Source: Phytomonas francai | Lineage: Eukaryota; Euglenozoa; Kinetoplastea; Trypanosomatida; Trypanosomatidae | Direction: 5' to 3' | DNA: 64,000 nucleotides | Assembly (NCBI GenBank): GCA_001766655.1 | Contig: MJCC01000018.1 | Coordinates: 108,158 to 172,157 of the forward strand | Shown: positions 30,901-41,486 of the stretch, piece after piece | Numbering within the stretch: position 1 is the first letter of the stretch | Layout of the letters: every line of letters begins with the position of its first letter | Translations under genes and position numbers: made by a program | The notes under the pieces: model-generated | What the model was told of the DNA's origin: nothing | The model's database searches: none | What the model saw: the letters and a program-made list of their open reading frames with translations, nothing else

Positions 30901-33336
30901 CGACCTCCCCACCCCCGGACTGGGTGGGTTTGGTCGAGAAGTAGTAATACCCCTCCTGTTCGAGGAGTTCCCACGCGAGTCCGATAATAAAATACTCCCC
31001 GGGCTCCTCCGGAACGAACGCGAGCGAGACCTTCTCCGTCGAGCCGGGCGGAAGCGTGAGGTCCTTCGTCGCGGTACTCCTGCGCGGCCGCGTGGGGTCG
31101 GCCGCGGCGAGGAATAGGATGCACAAATTCGACGCCACGAGCACCCCGCCGACGGGGTTTCGCATCGAAAAGGACAGCCAGAGCGGCTCGTTCAGCGGCG
31201 TCGTGTACGGCCGCTGGGGGCGCGGCTCGGCGGAGAAGATATAGCTCGGCTTCGTCCGGCCGTGGTAGCGGGGAAAGGGGCAGGGTGGGGTGTGGTTTGT
31301 GTAGAAGTTCTTGCTGAGGGTCTCCATCGCGCGCCATTCGTTCTCGGCGGCCTCCTTTCCGAGCAGCCGCGCGCGCTCGCGCGTGGGGTCGTCCTCGGCG
31401 TAGTAGTTGTGCGCGATGTAGACGGACTCGCGGAGGAGGCCGGGCAGGATCATGTGCGGGCAGCGCGCGTAGCCGAGGCCCGCCAAGACGCCGCGCTGCC
31501 GCTCCCAGAAGGCGATCAGCCGCGCGGGCCCGGCCTCGGGGTCGGCGTACATCGGCGTCCCCTCGCCGGCGCCGGCCGCCGCGAGCACGACGCCCTTGAT
31601 TGGGTGGCCGAGCGCGAAGTAGCGCTCGGCGGCCGCCGCGCCGACGGCCTCCGCGAGCGCNNNNNNNNNNNNNNNNNNNNNNNNNNNNNNNNNNNNNNNN
31701 NNNNNNNNNNNNNNNNNNNNNNNNNNNNNNNNNNNNNNNNNNNNNNNNNNNNNNNNNNNNNNNNNNNNNNNNNNNNNNNNNNNNNNNNNNNNNNNNNNNN
31801 NNNNNNNNNNNNNNNNNNNNNNNNNNNNNNNNNNNNNNNNNNNNNNNNNNNNNNNNNNNNNNNNNNNNNNNNNNNNNNNNNNNNNNNNNNNNNNNNNNNN
31901 NNNNNNNNNNNNNNNNNNNNNNNNNNNNNNNNNNNNNNNNNNNNNNNNNNNNNNNNNNNNNNNNNNNNNNNNNNNNNNNNNNNNNNNNNNNNNNNNNNNN
32001 NNNNNNNNNNNNNNNNNNNNNNNNNNNNNNNNNNNNNNNNNNNNNNNNNNNNNNNNNNNNNNNNNNNNNNNNNNNNNNNNNNNNNNNNNNNNNNNNNNNN
32101 NNNNNNNNNNNNNNNNNNNNNNNNNNNNNNNNNNNNNNNNNNNNNNNNNNNNNNNNNNNNNNNNNNNNNNNNNNNNNNNNNNNNNNNNNNNNNNNNNNNN
32201 NNNNNNNNNNNNNNNNNNNNNNNNNNNNNNNNNNNNNNNNNNNNNNNNNNNNNNNNNNNNNNNNNNNNNNNNNNNNNNNNNNNNNNNNNNNNNNNNNNNN
32301 NNNNNNNNNNNNNNNNNNNNNNNNNNNNNNNNNNNNNNNNNNNNNNNNNNNNNNNNNNNNNNNNNNNNNNNNNNNNNNNNNNNNNNNNNNNNNNNNNNNN
32401 NNNNNNNNNNNNNNNNNNNNNNNNNNNNNNNNNNNNNNNNNNNNNNNNNNNNNNNNNNNNNNNNNNNNNNNNNNNNNNNNNNNNNNNNNNNNNNNNNNNN
32501 NNNNNNNNNNNCGCCGCGCCCGCCGCCACGTCGAGCACCGCCGGGTTCGCCGCGACCCACCGCCGGGGGTCCTCGGCGGGGGGGCCCTCGCCGCCCCGCC
32601 CGTCCGCGGCCCCGTTGATCGCGAGAAACCCGCAGGCCCCGCCGCCGAGGCGCTGCTCGAGCCGCCTGAAGAGCGCGCGGGCCTCCGCGAGCGATTCCTC
32701 CCCCGATCCCCCGTCTGCGAGGTCGTGGAGGAGGAAAAAGTGCTCGTGGAGGTCGCTCTCGAGGCCAGGGAGGGACTCCTGCAGCCCCCGCACGCGCGCG
32801 GCCTGCCGGCCGAAGGCCTCGAGCACCCCGTCGAGCCCGCCCGCCTCCGCCGTCGAGGCCGCATAGACGACGCCGACGGGGTAGTCGAGGGTGTCGAAGT
32901 AGCTCGAGCGCACGAGCGCGTGGAAGCCCGCGAGAAAGGCGCCGTACCACCGCGGAAGCCCCGAAGCCCCACCCTCCGCGGGGCCCATCAGGCCGTCGAG
33001 CCGCCCGTCCACGTCGTCCGCGCCCTCCGCGAGCGCGTCCTCGGCAAGCTCGCCCAGCAGCGCGCGACAGGCGTCGAGGAGCTCCGCGTCCGAGAGCTCC
33101 GCGACGCACTCTAGGCGCGTAAACCGCACCCCAAAGTTCTTCACGAGCATCGATTCGCCCTTATTCCCCACACGCGCGTACTGCGAGCCATTTTGCACGC
33201 TAAAAGGGCGAAGGAGGTGGATAAAATCCAGCCCATTTCGCCCGCAAGCGCTCTCTACCGCACTCGAGCTCTCAACAACGACCACCGGCCGAAGATACCG
33301 CTCCTCTATCAACTGCATGAGCTCCGTTGAGATCAT
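27956..33336 (-). CDS. TRAPPC8: TRAPPC8 (Trs85)-like trafficking subunit, interrupted by gap
   Basis: TRAPPC8/Trs85 is the TRAPPIII-specific subunit that directs Rab1/Ypt1 activation in ER-Golgi traffic and autophagy. The N-terminus (ATG at 33336) has the family's opening pattern: FIHLLRPFS, then a segment ending in VKNFGVRF. After the gap come EYF..GLAWELLEQEGYYYF and TPLNEPLWLSFSMRNPVGG, the Ig-like region of TRAPPC8. Further beta-rich stretches and Gly/Pro/Ser-rich linkers follow to the stop at 27956. Total span is about 1790 codons, longer than the roughly 1435 of the human protein, mainly through low-complexity inserts. The gap of 851 N at 31661-32511 removes about 280 codons. The reading frames on its two sides do not agree, which reflects the estimated gap length. 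The family call is good for both ends. Confidence 0.7.
31661..32511. other. Assembly gap (851 N) inside the TRAPPC8-like gene
   Basis: It lies in the most GC-rich part of the gene, which probably caused the sequencing failure. Frames on either side differ by two positions, so the true length is not 851 modulo 3. Confidence 1.
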
Positions 33337-33977
33337 CTCCCTTTCTTATATATGTTAATAAACAAATATAAATCGATGCGTTAACCCTCCCCTCCCTGCC
33401 CCTCCCCCCCCCCCTCAAAAAAGAAATACCTCCTTTTTGTGGGCAAAGAAACAGGATAACGTCAGTACCGATGCAAAGTTATCGGAACTGGGCAGGACAT
33501 CCAAATACTAATCAAAGGAACAGGTGGAGGGTCAATTCGCCGGATGAGGGGATGACACGCAGGAATGGAGGCTCAGCGGAGTCTTTTTTCCCTTTGTTTG
33601 TACTTCCTCTTTTCCGAATTTGGGGTGAAAACGGGAAAAGAGGGAGTAAAGTGTGAATAGTTTACAGGTTTTTTGTGTGGTTTTGACCTTCCCTTTTCGT
33701 TTGTGGTTCCTAAAAGTGAGGGGAAAGGAGATAGGGGAAGCGGGAGAGAAGTGAGGTTAAATGGTGAACCTAACACCAATCACAACGTGGGTCATGGTAG
33801 GAATACCAACACGAAGGAACACAGTAGATGTGGAGGTGGACGCAATAATAAACATTTCTGAAGGGGAGGCAAGTCCAATAATCCCTGATCAATCTTGTAT
33901 ATCGCACGTAAAACGTATTAGTTTAACTGAAAAGAGACCACCCACCCTCCTCAAAGCAAAAGAATATTATTCAGTTG

Positions 33978-34018
<41 letters not shown>

Positions 34019-35726
34019 CTATATCATCTTATCATTCTTTCATCACCCACGATCGAATCAAGGAAGAAAACAAGAGGGAAATAAAAACAGCAATAAAAAA
34101 CAATATCAATGGGCGAAAAACATTGCACTCAATAATCCGACATAAAATAGTCAAGCATCCCAAACAAAAGACGTAAAACTTTATTGGACTTGTCTTTTAG
34201 CAAAGACTCCCTTCTAGGCTTGGTTTTAAAATTCATATACATACTTCAAAATAGTTAAATGCCTTTTATATCATGCGACGGCATTTCCTTACGAGTATAT
34301 AAACGCGTAGATACGTAAATAATAATAGCAATATATATATCTATATATATAATTTAGATTTTTTAATTTATTCAACTCTGTTTACAGAATACAATTTATA
34401 AATGGTAATACCCTCACAAAAGGGAAAAAGAAAAGCTGCGAAGGACATTGCCAGGAAGGGTAGCTATAAGATGTATACCAAGACCATTTATGGATATCGG
34501 TACGTATGTATTCGTAGATAGATAGTATTTTTGTATCCATATTGTTAACTTAATATATTGATACAACAAGGCAAGAGTTGTTTTTCTTTCCAGATCCTCC
34601 TCCTCCCCCCGCTTTGTATCTATTTTTACTTTTCCTCTAAATAAATAAAAAATAATAGACATGCCATTAGCAGATAAAGACTATATGAATTTTTATTTAG
34701 ATGACAAGTATCGGAGCACACATTATAATCTTAACAGAAGCCGCAACAATACCACAAAGCGAGAGTAGATGTTTGGTGCCGTTTGCTAAAATACATTTTC
34801 TATTTATTGATTTTGGTAATTATTCACCGGCAAACTGAGCTTGTAGAAATTTACAATGCGGACAGACATCATACATGCTCAAACTAAGGGAACAGGTTGA
34901 GCTTTAATGCTAGTTTGAGATTCAATTTTTGCATGATTGTTTTGAACTTCACTGAAATATCATAAACCCCCAATGAACGTCTGAGTTAGATCAACTCTGT
35001 GTAATTACCTAATATCCTAATGCTTTTTCTCTCTCGTGTTCTTATTCTCTTCGGATAACGAATATACGTATGCTAAGGGGGAGGAAGGAAAAAAGAAGTG
35101 CACGCTCCAGGGTACGAGCTACTACGTAAGCCGATCAAAAATGGTAGGTAAAAAGTGCTGCACAAATACGCTCTAAACCCTTTCCGCACATTTTTTTCCG
35201 CGCGCATATTCCTAAAAATGATAATGCATACCCTCATAGAGGCGGGCAGATGGGTGGGGAAATACAACTATGCATGGCTCGCATTGTTTTTGCATGCAAA
35301 GATCAAAAAAGACACAACCGAAGGCCTAGCGCGACAAGGGGGGGGGGGGGGGGCATGAGAGGGGTAGAAATTTTATGCAGGGTAAAGAAACCCGGAAAAA
35401 ATGGATGTCGCTATTGACATTCTAATGGGTAAGTTGATGAGATTCCAAGACCATGGTGCCAAAAAAAGGGGGGAGGGGAGTGATCTAGGAATTTCACGGC
35501 TCACTCGCTTCTCTTCTTTTAGTTGTTGTCCGTCTTCGTTGGTTTCCTTCATGGTATATTTTTGGCCTCACTATTCCAACTTCGCTTGTGTGGATTTGAT
35601 TTAAACTCTTTATCCCCCCCCCTCCCTCCCCTCCTCAAAAAAAAAAAAAAAGACTACACGACCTCTTCCACGTCGGAGGGCGTTCCCCTCGGTATGCCCT
35701 CTCACACCGCCCCATTTTCCTTTCCT
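33337..35726. other. Intergenic region, 2.4 kb, with microsatellites
   Basis: It contains a TA run (about 33980-34018), a second TA-rich patch (34332-34352), a G run (35338-35353) and an A run next to the CK1 3' end. Several short frames are unconvincing. The part nearest TRAPPC8 holds a strong polypyrimidine tract on the minus strand (see 33710-33758). Confidence 0.6.
33710..33758 (-). promoter_or_regulatory. Candidate trans-splice acceptor for the TRAPPC8-like gene
   Basis: The minus strand reads as a long C/T-rich tract (complement of 33716-33758) followed by TTTTAG, with the AG at 33711-33710. This is a textbook polypyrimidine-AG arrangement and would give a 5' UTR of about 370 nt. Confidence 0.5.
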
Positions 35727-37097
35727 TCACGAGAAGTTGACGACCTTCCCCCGTCGGATCTCGCGCTGCCGTTTGTCCATCCAGTCGAACATCCAATCGT
35801 AGAGCCCGCGCTGCGGGTTGACGGCGTCGTCGTCGTCGTCGGCCCACGGCCGGGACTCCTTCCCGGCGGCGACCTCGGGCGCGTTGAGCATTCGCGGGAA
35901 GGCGAACCCGGACGACCCCCGGCTCGGATCCCACGCGAGGACGGTCGGCGCCGCGCTCGGCTCGCCGCGATTTGGCGGGGGCGATCGGCTCCCGCCGAGC
36001 CCGCCCGTCGGCGTCCGCGCGGGCGAGGGGACGGCGAGCGGGTGGTCGACCTTCTCGCCCTCGTCGGCGGCCGGGAGGAGGTAGCCCATGCGCCGCGCGA
36101 GGCCGCGGAAGAGGCCGCGGAGGTAGCGGTAGTCCGGCCTCTCCTGGAAGCTGAGGCGGCGGCAGTAGCGGCAGTACTCGAGGAGGGCGGTCGGGAGCCC
36201 GCGGCAGAGCTCCTCGGCGCTCGTCGCGATCTTCTTCTCGCCGATCTTGATGGACTTGAAGTGGCGGTCCTGGTCCTGGAGGCCCTGCCAGGGCAGGGCG
36301 CCCTTGAGGAGGTAGACAAGGACGTACCCGACGGACTCGAGGTCGTCGCGCCGGCTGAGCTCGTACCCCCGGTGCGCGTTCACGCTGCAGTACCGCGCCG
36401 TTCCCGTGAGCGGCTTGCCGTCGACGAAGGCGATGTGGGCCTGCCGCCGGCTATCCCAGTACGGCTTCGCGAGCCCGAAGTCGATGAGGTGCACGACGTG
36501 CGCCTTGCGGGCCCGGCCCAGGACGAAGTTGTCCGTCTTGATATCCCGGTGCATGAGGCCGCGCTCGTGCAGGTACTCCAGGCGATGCAGTATCTGCTCC
36601 GCCAGCATCAGCACCGTCTTCAGCGAGAAGCGGCGGTGGCAGTAGTTGAAGAGGTCCTCGAGCGAGGGCCCGCAGAGCTCCATCACCATCACGTTCGACT
36701 CCTGCGCCCCGACAAAGCCGTAGACGGCCGGGATCCCCACCGCGATGAAGCGCCGCTTCTTCGCCGGCGCACGGAAGCGCAGCGCGGAGTCGAGGTCGTA
36801 CCCGTCCAGACAGCCCACCGCCGAGTCCTCGTTGTACGGCAGGATGTCGGTGATGTCGAGCGGGGCCTGGTGAAGGAGGTGGTAGACCTTGCTCTCGTAC
36901 TCGAGCTGCGAGTACGCGATGTTCCGCTTCTCCACCTTCAGCGCCACGAGTATTTTCTTTTGCTTGTCGTAGCCCTCGAAGATGTCGCCAAAGGAGCCCT
37001 GCCCGATGAGGTGGTTGATCACGTACCGATTGCTGAGCGGCGAGAGCAGAAAGGGGTGCTTCGGTTTCTCCAGCGGCGACGACACCGGCGTCTCCAT
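35727..37097 (-). CDS. Divergent casein kinase 1 family protein kinase
   Basis: 456 residues; the ATG at 37097 gives the N-terminus METPVSSP. The kinase domain runs from about 24 to 345: glycine loop IGQGSFGDIF (31-40), VALKVE with Lys54, GPSLEDLFN (143-151, CK1 hallmark), HRDIKTDNF (183-191), DFGLA (206-210), then GTARYCSVNAHRGYE and SRRDDLES. Differences from ordinary CK1 are clear. The proline of HRDIKPDN is Thr. The GTARYASINTHLG signature is changed at several places. About 35 extra residues sit between helix C and strand 4 (about 82-117). The catalytic Lys, Asp and DFG are kept, so activity is likely. The C-terminal 110 residues are low in complexity, with no palmitoylation-type cysteine cluster evident. 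Confidence 0.92.
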   Translation of the reverse strand: METPVSSPLEKPKHPFLLSPLSNRYVINHLIGQGSFGDIFEGYDKQKKILVALKVEKRNIAYSQLEYESKVYHLLHQAPLDITDILPYNEDSAVGCLDGYDLDSALRFRAPAKKRRFIAVGIPAVYGFVGAQESNVMVMELCGPSLEDLFNYCHRRFSLKTVLMLAEQILHRLEYLHERGLMHRDIKTDNFVLGRARKAHVVHLIDFGLAKPYWDSRRQAHIAFVDGKPLTGTARYCSVNAHRGYELSRRDDLESVGYVLVYLLKGALPWQGLQDQDRHFKSIKIGEKKIATSAEELCRGLPTALLEYCRYCRRLSFQERPDYRYLRGLFRGLARRMGYLLPAADEGEKVDHPLAVPSPARTPTGGLGGSRSPPPNRGEPSAAPTVLAWDPSRGSSGFAFPRMLNAPEVAAGKESRPWADDDDDAVNPQRGLYDWMFDWMDKRQREIRRGKVVNFS

Positions 37098-37770
37098 CCT
37101 GCCAACACGCGTGTCGAGAGCGGAACGGCGGCGCCCGCGAGAATACTCCTGCTCCTCCTCCTACTACTAATACGACAGATAACAATTAAATCCTACCAAA
37201 CGGATAAATTACTCACTTTCTAAAATGGAAACCAAAAGGAAAGAAACACCTTCACCCACCCACCCCCCCAAAAAAAAAGGAAAAAAGGAAAAAAATGTTA
37301 GCTATGATAAAATAAATTAATCTAATAGTGAAAGGTCGTACTAAGTAACCATCTAAAGATAACGTAAAGTGAATGCAAGGGAGAAAGAGAGAGAGAGAGA
37401 TAAATAAAAAAGGGCAGAGGGATGGATGCATGACCGCGAAGAGAGGGGGAGAGGGACCGAGATTGACTTCTGCTTACCTTCCGTACAACAAGAGGGGCGA
37501 TTCTTTGTACGATTGCTCATTTTCAGGCAAAAAGACAATAGCTATTTCTTGGTTGCTATTTGAGTTTGGGTAGGATATATTGCCTCCCCCGCTTCATCCC
37601 TCCCTTATTTGAACGCTCCTTTCTCACTGTTAAGGATCCCTTCAAAAAACGGCAAAGAGGGCGTACACACACACACACACACACACACCTAGTAGCCTTC
37701 AAACATCCGCAAAAAAAGGAGCGAGCGAGAGTTTGCAGTGTATCCACTTTCATATGAATCAATTTGCCTC
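37098..37770. other. Intergenic region with GA and CA microsatellites
   Basis: It contains an AG-rich run (37377-37401) and a CA run (37665-37688), with no gene apart from the splice signals noted. The AG run is C/T-rich on the transcribed strand and may serve as an additional polypyrimidine tract. Confidence 0.6.
37220..37293 (-). promoter_or_regulatory. Candidate trans-splice acceptor for the CK1 gene
   Basis: On the minus strand, T-rich tracts (complement of 37268-37293, then of 37222-37250) lead to CCATTTTAG, with the AG at 37221-37220. It lies about 120 nt upstream of the start codon, the usual distance in kinetoplastids. Confidence 0.55.
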
Positions 37771-40533
37771 CTATGGAACGGTATGTTTACACGCCATGTG
37801 GGCGATGCTCGCCGTCTTCATGTAGGGTTTCCTTCCACCGGGTGGGTACAGCTTCAAGTAAAGCGCGGTGGCGTCTTGCGTAGAGGGTGAGCATCCCTTT
37901 TCACCTTCCGATAAATCCACATTTTCACGAAAACCGCCGTTGCTATCGAAGCGCGCGGCGTCGTTTTCGTTTTCCTTGTTCGCCATTTCTCCTGCTGCCC
38001 CGGAGGCCTCATCAAGGTCGAGGATAAAATCGCCCGGATCCGCTTTTTGCCTGCAGAGGATGGAATAAATCAACCACGACGCCCCTACCACCACCGCACC
38101 TTCCTGACGCTCTTTTTTCGTGTTAAACGAACCAGTGCTCCTTTCCACTGGAGGGGGTTTATCGTTTCCTTCCAAGTTGAAAGCATTTTGACCAAAAGAA
38201 GGTGGATAGGTGTCTACGAGGTCGCCAAGGTTAATAATCACGTCGAGGTGCGGGCTTTCTTTATTACGCGTGATGGTGCCGCCGAGGAGGTGAATCAGCG
38301 TCGTCGTCAGATCCAGCGCCTCGGCCGGCAAAAGAGGATCCCCGAGGACGCAAAGGGGTTTATCGAATTTGTTCCTTTCTTCTATTCGAGGGTGCTTTTT
38401 TTTCGATCTTTCCGGGCCATTTTGCTCGGATACCGAGACATCGTCGTTTGCGCTCATCTCGATGTAAAACATCATATCGTTGAAGATGGCGTCGTAGTAC
38501 GGCCGCTCCTGTCGCTGCCCGATGGGAATTTGCTCCTCTCGCACTCCTTTCCGTAAAAACGCCAACGACGACGCAGCAAAAGACGAGGCGGGCGCTTCAT
38601 TATTTGTAAACTCCAAGGAAGATCCCCCGTTGTTTACCTTTTCCCCCTTTTTATGGATATTCTCGACGCCAAAAAGGGGATGATGGTGCACCTCCGGGCA
38701 TACCTCCGGCAGCGCTGCCAGCGTTAACGCGTCGTGAACCCAACGTGGCGTTAAAATCGGAATCCCGAGCGCCTTTGCGAGGAGAATCTCCGGCGTTAAG
38801 AGTGCATTCCTATTATTATTATTATTATTATTATTATTGTGGTGGTGGTGGTTGGGTTCATCATCGTTTTGTTGAACGTCGTCAACGATAAGGTGGGTGG
38901 GGTAAGGGGCGCGGTGCCGTCGTTCGCCGATCCGCCATTCCGGGAGCACGCACACGCCAAGCTGCTCGAGCACATCCGAGAGAAAAGAGGAGGTGCTCGC
39001 CTCCCGCACCGCAAAGGCCACGCGAATATTATTATTATTCCTATGAGTCGTATAAATGCCTTTTATAGTAGTGGTATTCTTAGGAATACTATTGCCAGGA
39101 CGGGAAAGCGGGGTAATCGCGCTACGTACAGAGGCTTTTTTCCCCGCTTTGGGTTTCACTGCCGGTTGCGCTACGATCCCCTTCTTCTTCTTCTTCGCTC
39201 CCGTTTGATTCTCCTCTTCCTTCTCCTCCTTTTTCGTCGTTTCTTTCTTCTCCTTTTTAGCTTCCCCCTTCTTTTCCTCTTCTTCTCCGGGATTCCTGCG
39301 TTTTGCGCGTTTTACGCGCATTGCGGGGGGGGAAGAGACGGAGCAAGTCAATAATTCTTCCCGCTTGGATTCCTCGCCAGCCCTGCTCGGGCGAATTCCT
39401 CGTCGTGCACCGGCCTTTTCCTTCTTCTCGTGGTCCAGTCGTTGGGTGACCTCGCCTCCCCCTAAATGGTCGCTACCAAGCGAGGAGGGCGCCATTATCA
39501 AATTACTATCACCATTGATTTCAAGAAAAGGATCGGACGAACACGCATGTTTGCCTCCTCCTTTTCCTTTTCCTTTTCCGTGATCGCACGAAAACGCGGC
39601 GGATTTTAAAACGGCGTGGCGGAGTTCATCTTCAGCAGCCCATGCCAGCAACGGCGTGCTATTTGGTATCCGGTCATTCGAAAAGCTTTCCGTATCGTTA
39701 TCAATGCTTTTAGTATTCCCCCCCGATTGCGAAATTGAGTTCGTATCTTCGTCTAAAAAGTCAACAATCCTGCTGGATGAAGTCGGGTTGCGCACAAGCG
39801 CATTTCCTGAATATTCCATACCGCTAATTTCCGCTAAGTACGGGATTTTATTCAACTTTATAGATGGGCGTTGAGGAGCGAGCGCGCGTGAAGTTTCTGC
39901 GGGCGATACGTTAAGAGAAGTTGCTACTTCGTTCCGTATCCCCTTCTCCCCGCTCCCACTACGATCGCCCTCATCGCTTTTCTCTTCATCTAACAAATAC
40001 ACCATGTCTTTGTGGTGATAACCACCGGATGGCTTTTTCAAGCCCGGGCTGCGTTTTACAGCACCTCCATGGGCTTCAGACGATGGATTACTATCCTTTC
40101 GCGAGGGGCCCGAAAGAACCTCCGCGGGCGCTTTCGTAGGTTTTGACGGGGAAGACGATGGCGATGGGATGTCATCCGGGGTGATGGCTAATCGCTTTCC
40201 CTCCGCCGCGCAATCCTGTAAATAGCTAGGCTTTACCACAACTTTGCCCGCGTTTAAACAGCCTCGTAAAAAGGCCCCACACCCGTTGTGAAATACAATA
40301 AGCTGAGCGGCGCCATCGCTGAGAGCAAGGGAGGCGCCGAGCCGCTCGATATGCGTTTTACATTCCTTTCGAATAATAGCCGCGGTGTGTTTGGAATCCT
40401 CGTTTTGGGATTTCTTCCCGCCTCGGTCGCGAATATGAAGAAAAATAGAAATTCCCGAAAAGGGCAGCAGCTCACCAGACATCTTTTCAAAAGCAGTGCT
40501 TATGTATTGGTAAAAGGGTTCACCCCTATCCAC
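37771..40533 (-). CDS. Triple-BRCT protein, microcephalin (MCPH1)-like
   Basis: Up to 920 residues; a second Met at residue 18 (40482) immediately precedes the first domain and may be the true start. BRCT 1 spans about 19-115 (FSGISIFLHIRD; HIERLGASLAL; AQLIVFHNG; VVKPSYLQDCAAEGKRL). BRCT 2 is near 500-610 (RVAFAVREAS; LGIPILTPRWVHDAL). BRCT 3 is near 730-840 (KPLCVLGDPLLP; VVGASWLIYSILCRQ). One N-terminal BRCT and a C-terminal pair about 600 residues away is the layout of microcephalin, which binds phosphorylated H2AX and regulates mitotic entry and condensin in animals. The linker is lysine/glutamate-rich and includes HHHHNNNNNNNNN, encoded by ATT/GTG triplet runs near 38810-38850. The BRCT assignment is firm; the MCPH1 relation rests on architecture. 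Confidence 0.75.
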   Translation of the reverse strand: MDRGEPFYQYISTAFEKMSGELLPFSGISIFLHIRDRGGKKSQNEDSKHTAAIIRKECKTHIERLGASLALSDGAAQLIVFHNGCGAFLRGCLNAGKVVVKPSYLQDCAAEGKRLAITPDDIPSPSSSPSKPTKAPAEVLSGPSRKDSNPSSEAHGGAVKRSPGLKKPSGGYHHKDMVYLLDEEKSDEGDRSGSGEKGIRNEVATSLNVSPAETSRALAPQRPSIKLNKIPYLAEISGMEYSGNALVRNPTSSSRIVDFLDEDTNSISQSGGNTKSIDNDTESFSNDRIPNSTPLLAWAAEDELRHAVLKSAAFSCDHGKGKGKGGGKHACSSDPFLEINGDSNLIMAPSSLGSDHLGGGEVTQRLDHEKKEKAGARRGIRPSRAGEESKREELLTCSVSSPPAMRVKRAKRRNPGEEEEKKGEAKKEKKETTKKEEKEEENQTGAKKKKKGIVAQPAVKPKAGKKASVRSAITPLSRPGNSIPKNTTTIKGIYTTHRNNNNIRVAFAVREASTSSFLSDVLEQLGVCVLPEWRIGERRHRAPYPTHLIVDDVQQNDDEPNHHHHNNNNNNNNNRNALLTPEILLAKALGIPILTPRWVHDALTLAALPEVCPEVHHHPLFGVENIHKKGEKVNNGGSSLEFTNNEAPASSFAASSLAFLRKGVREEQIPIGQRQERPYYDAIFNDMMFYIEMSANDDVSVSEQNGPERSKKKHPRIEERNKFDKPLCVLGDPLLPAEALDLTTTLIHLLGGTITRNKESPHLDVIINLGDLVDTYPPSFGQNAFNLEGNDKPPPVERSTGSFNTKKERQEGAVVVGASWLIYSILCRQKADPGDFILDLDEASGAAGEMANKENENDAARFDSNGGFRENVDLSEGEKGCSPSTQDATALYLKLYPPGGRKPYMKTASIAHMACKHTVP

Positions 40534-41486
40534 TTTGTGCGTCTATTTTTCGTTTTTCCTTTCTCAAAGTCTGTAGATCTAAAAAGAGTTTGTATGGTTT
40601 GGTTTTATTTCGTTTTACAGGTGTGTGCACCCACACACGTACGGTTGGTTGAAACTTGCTTCAACCTGTGGTATGTGAATGAGTAGGTATATGATCTCTA
40701 TATTTTTATGTTTGAGTGTATCTTTTAAGACTCCCTTTTTCTGCTTCTTTTCGCTCGTCTCTAACGCAGCATCTACTGGAATAGGTGAGAGTTCAACTTT
40801 GTCAAAATGGTATTGAAAAAGGAGGAAAGGAGGGGTGAATAAAATTATATACAGACACTACGAATGAGAGCAAACTCAAAGCATCTCCCTGAAATGCTAA
40901 CTTTCCTTCGACGATCGACTGAAATGAGTAGATGATGCACAACAACCATGCGAGGAAATTAAATGAAATCGTGTGTGTATGTGGACAGGGGGGGGGGTTC
41001 AAGTTGGTTGGCTCCGCATGATTCAAAAATCCAGAGGCAATAATAACACTGCTAAGATTGCCTAACAACTCAACGCCATGTTCCTCTCCCCCTCCTCCCT
41101 TCACGAGATCTATCCGCGTTGACTGCGTAATCTAATTACCAAAAGCAAAGCGCTTCAAATATTTCATTCAGTTCCCTCTTATAGGGTATACTGTTTGATA
41201 CTCCAACAAAAGGTGTAAAATACATAGTTTACAAAGGAATTAAAAAAATCCAGCAGCGCGCTTCGTCTCCCTTCCCAGAGTAATATACATAAAATAACAT
41301 GGTAGCCACAAAGATCATCCACCACAGGGATGAACACACTCAACACCACGCGAATTTACCTGCGCTCTTTTTTTATTCATTATACTAATTAACTATCCTT
41401 CACCTTCTTCAAAAAGCGTTCTCCCGCCCTCCCCCCCCTGCCTTTTTTTTTTTGTGTGCCTCTCTTTATTTTTCGGAGGGAAAGGG
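40534..41486. other. Intergenic region, no gene seen
   Basis: About 950 bp. T-rich on the plus strand near MCPH1 and with G or C runs near 40988 and 41435. A 100-codon minus-strand frame at 40802-41104 is low in complexity and I do not support it. Confidence 0.6.

Noticed and set aside
35523..37223. 566-residue plus-strand frame opposite casein kinase 1
   Set aside because: Antisense shadow of an intact kinase; low-quality composition.
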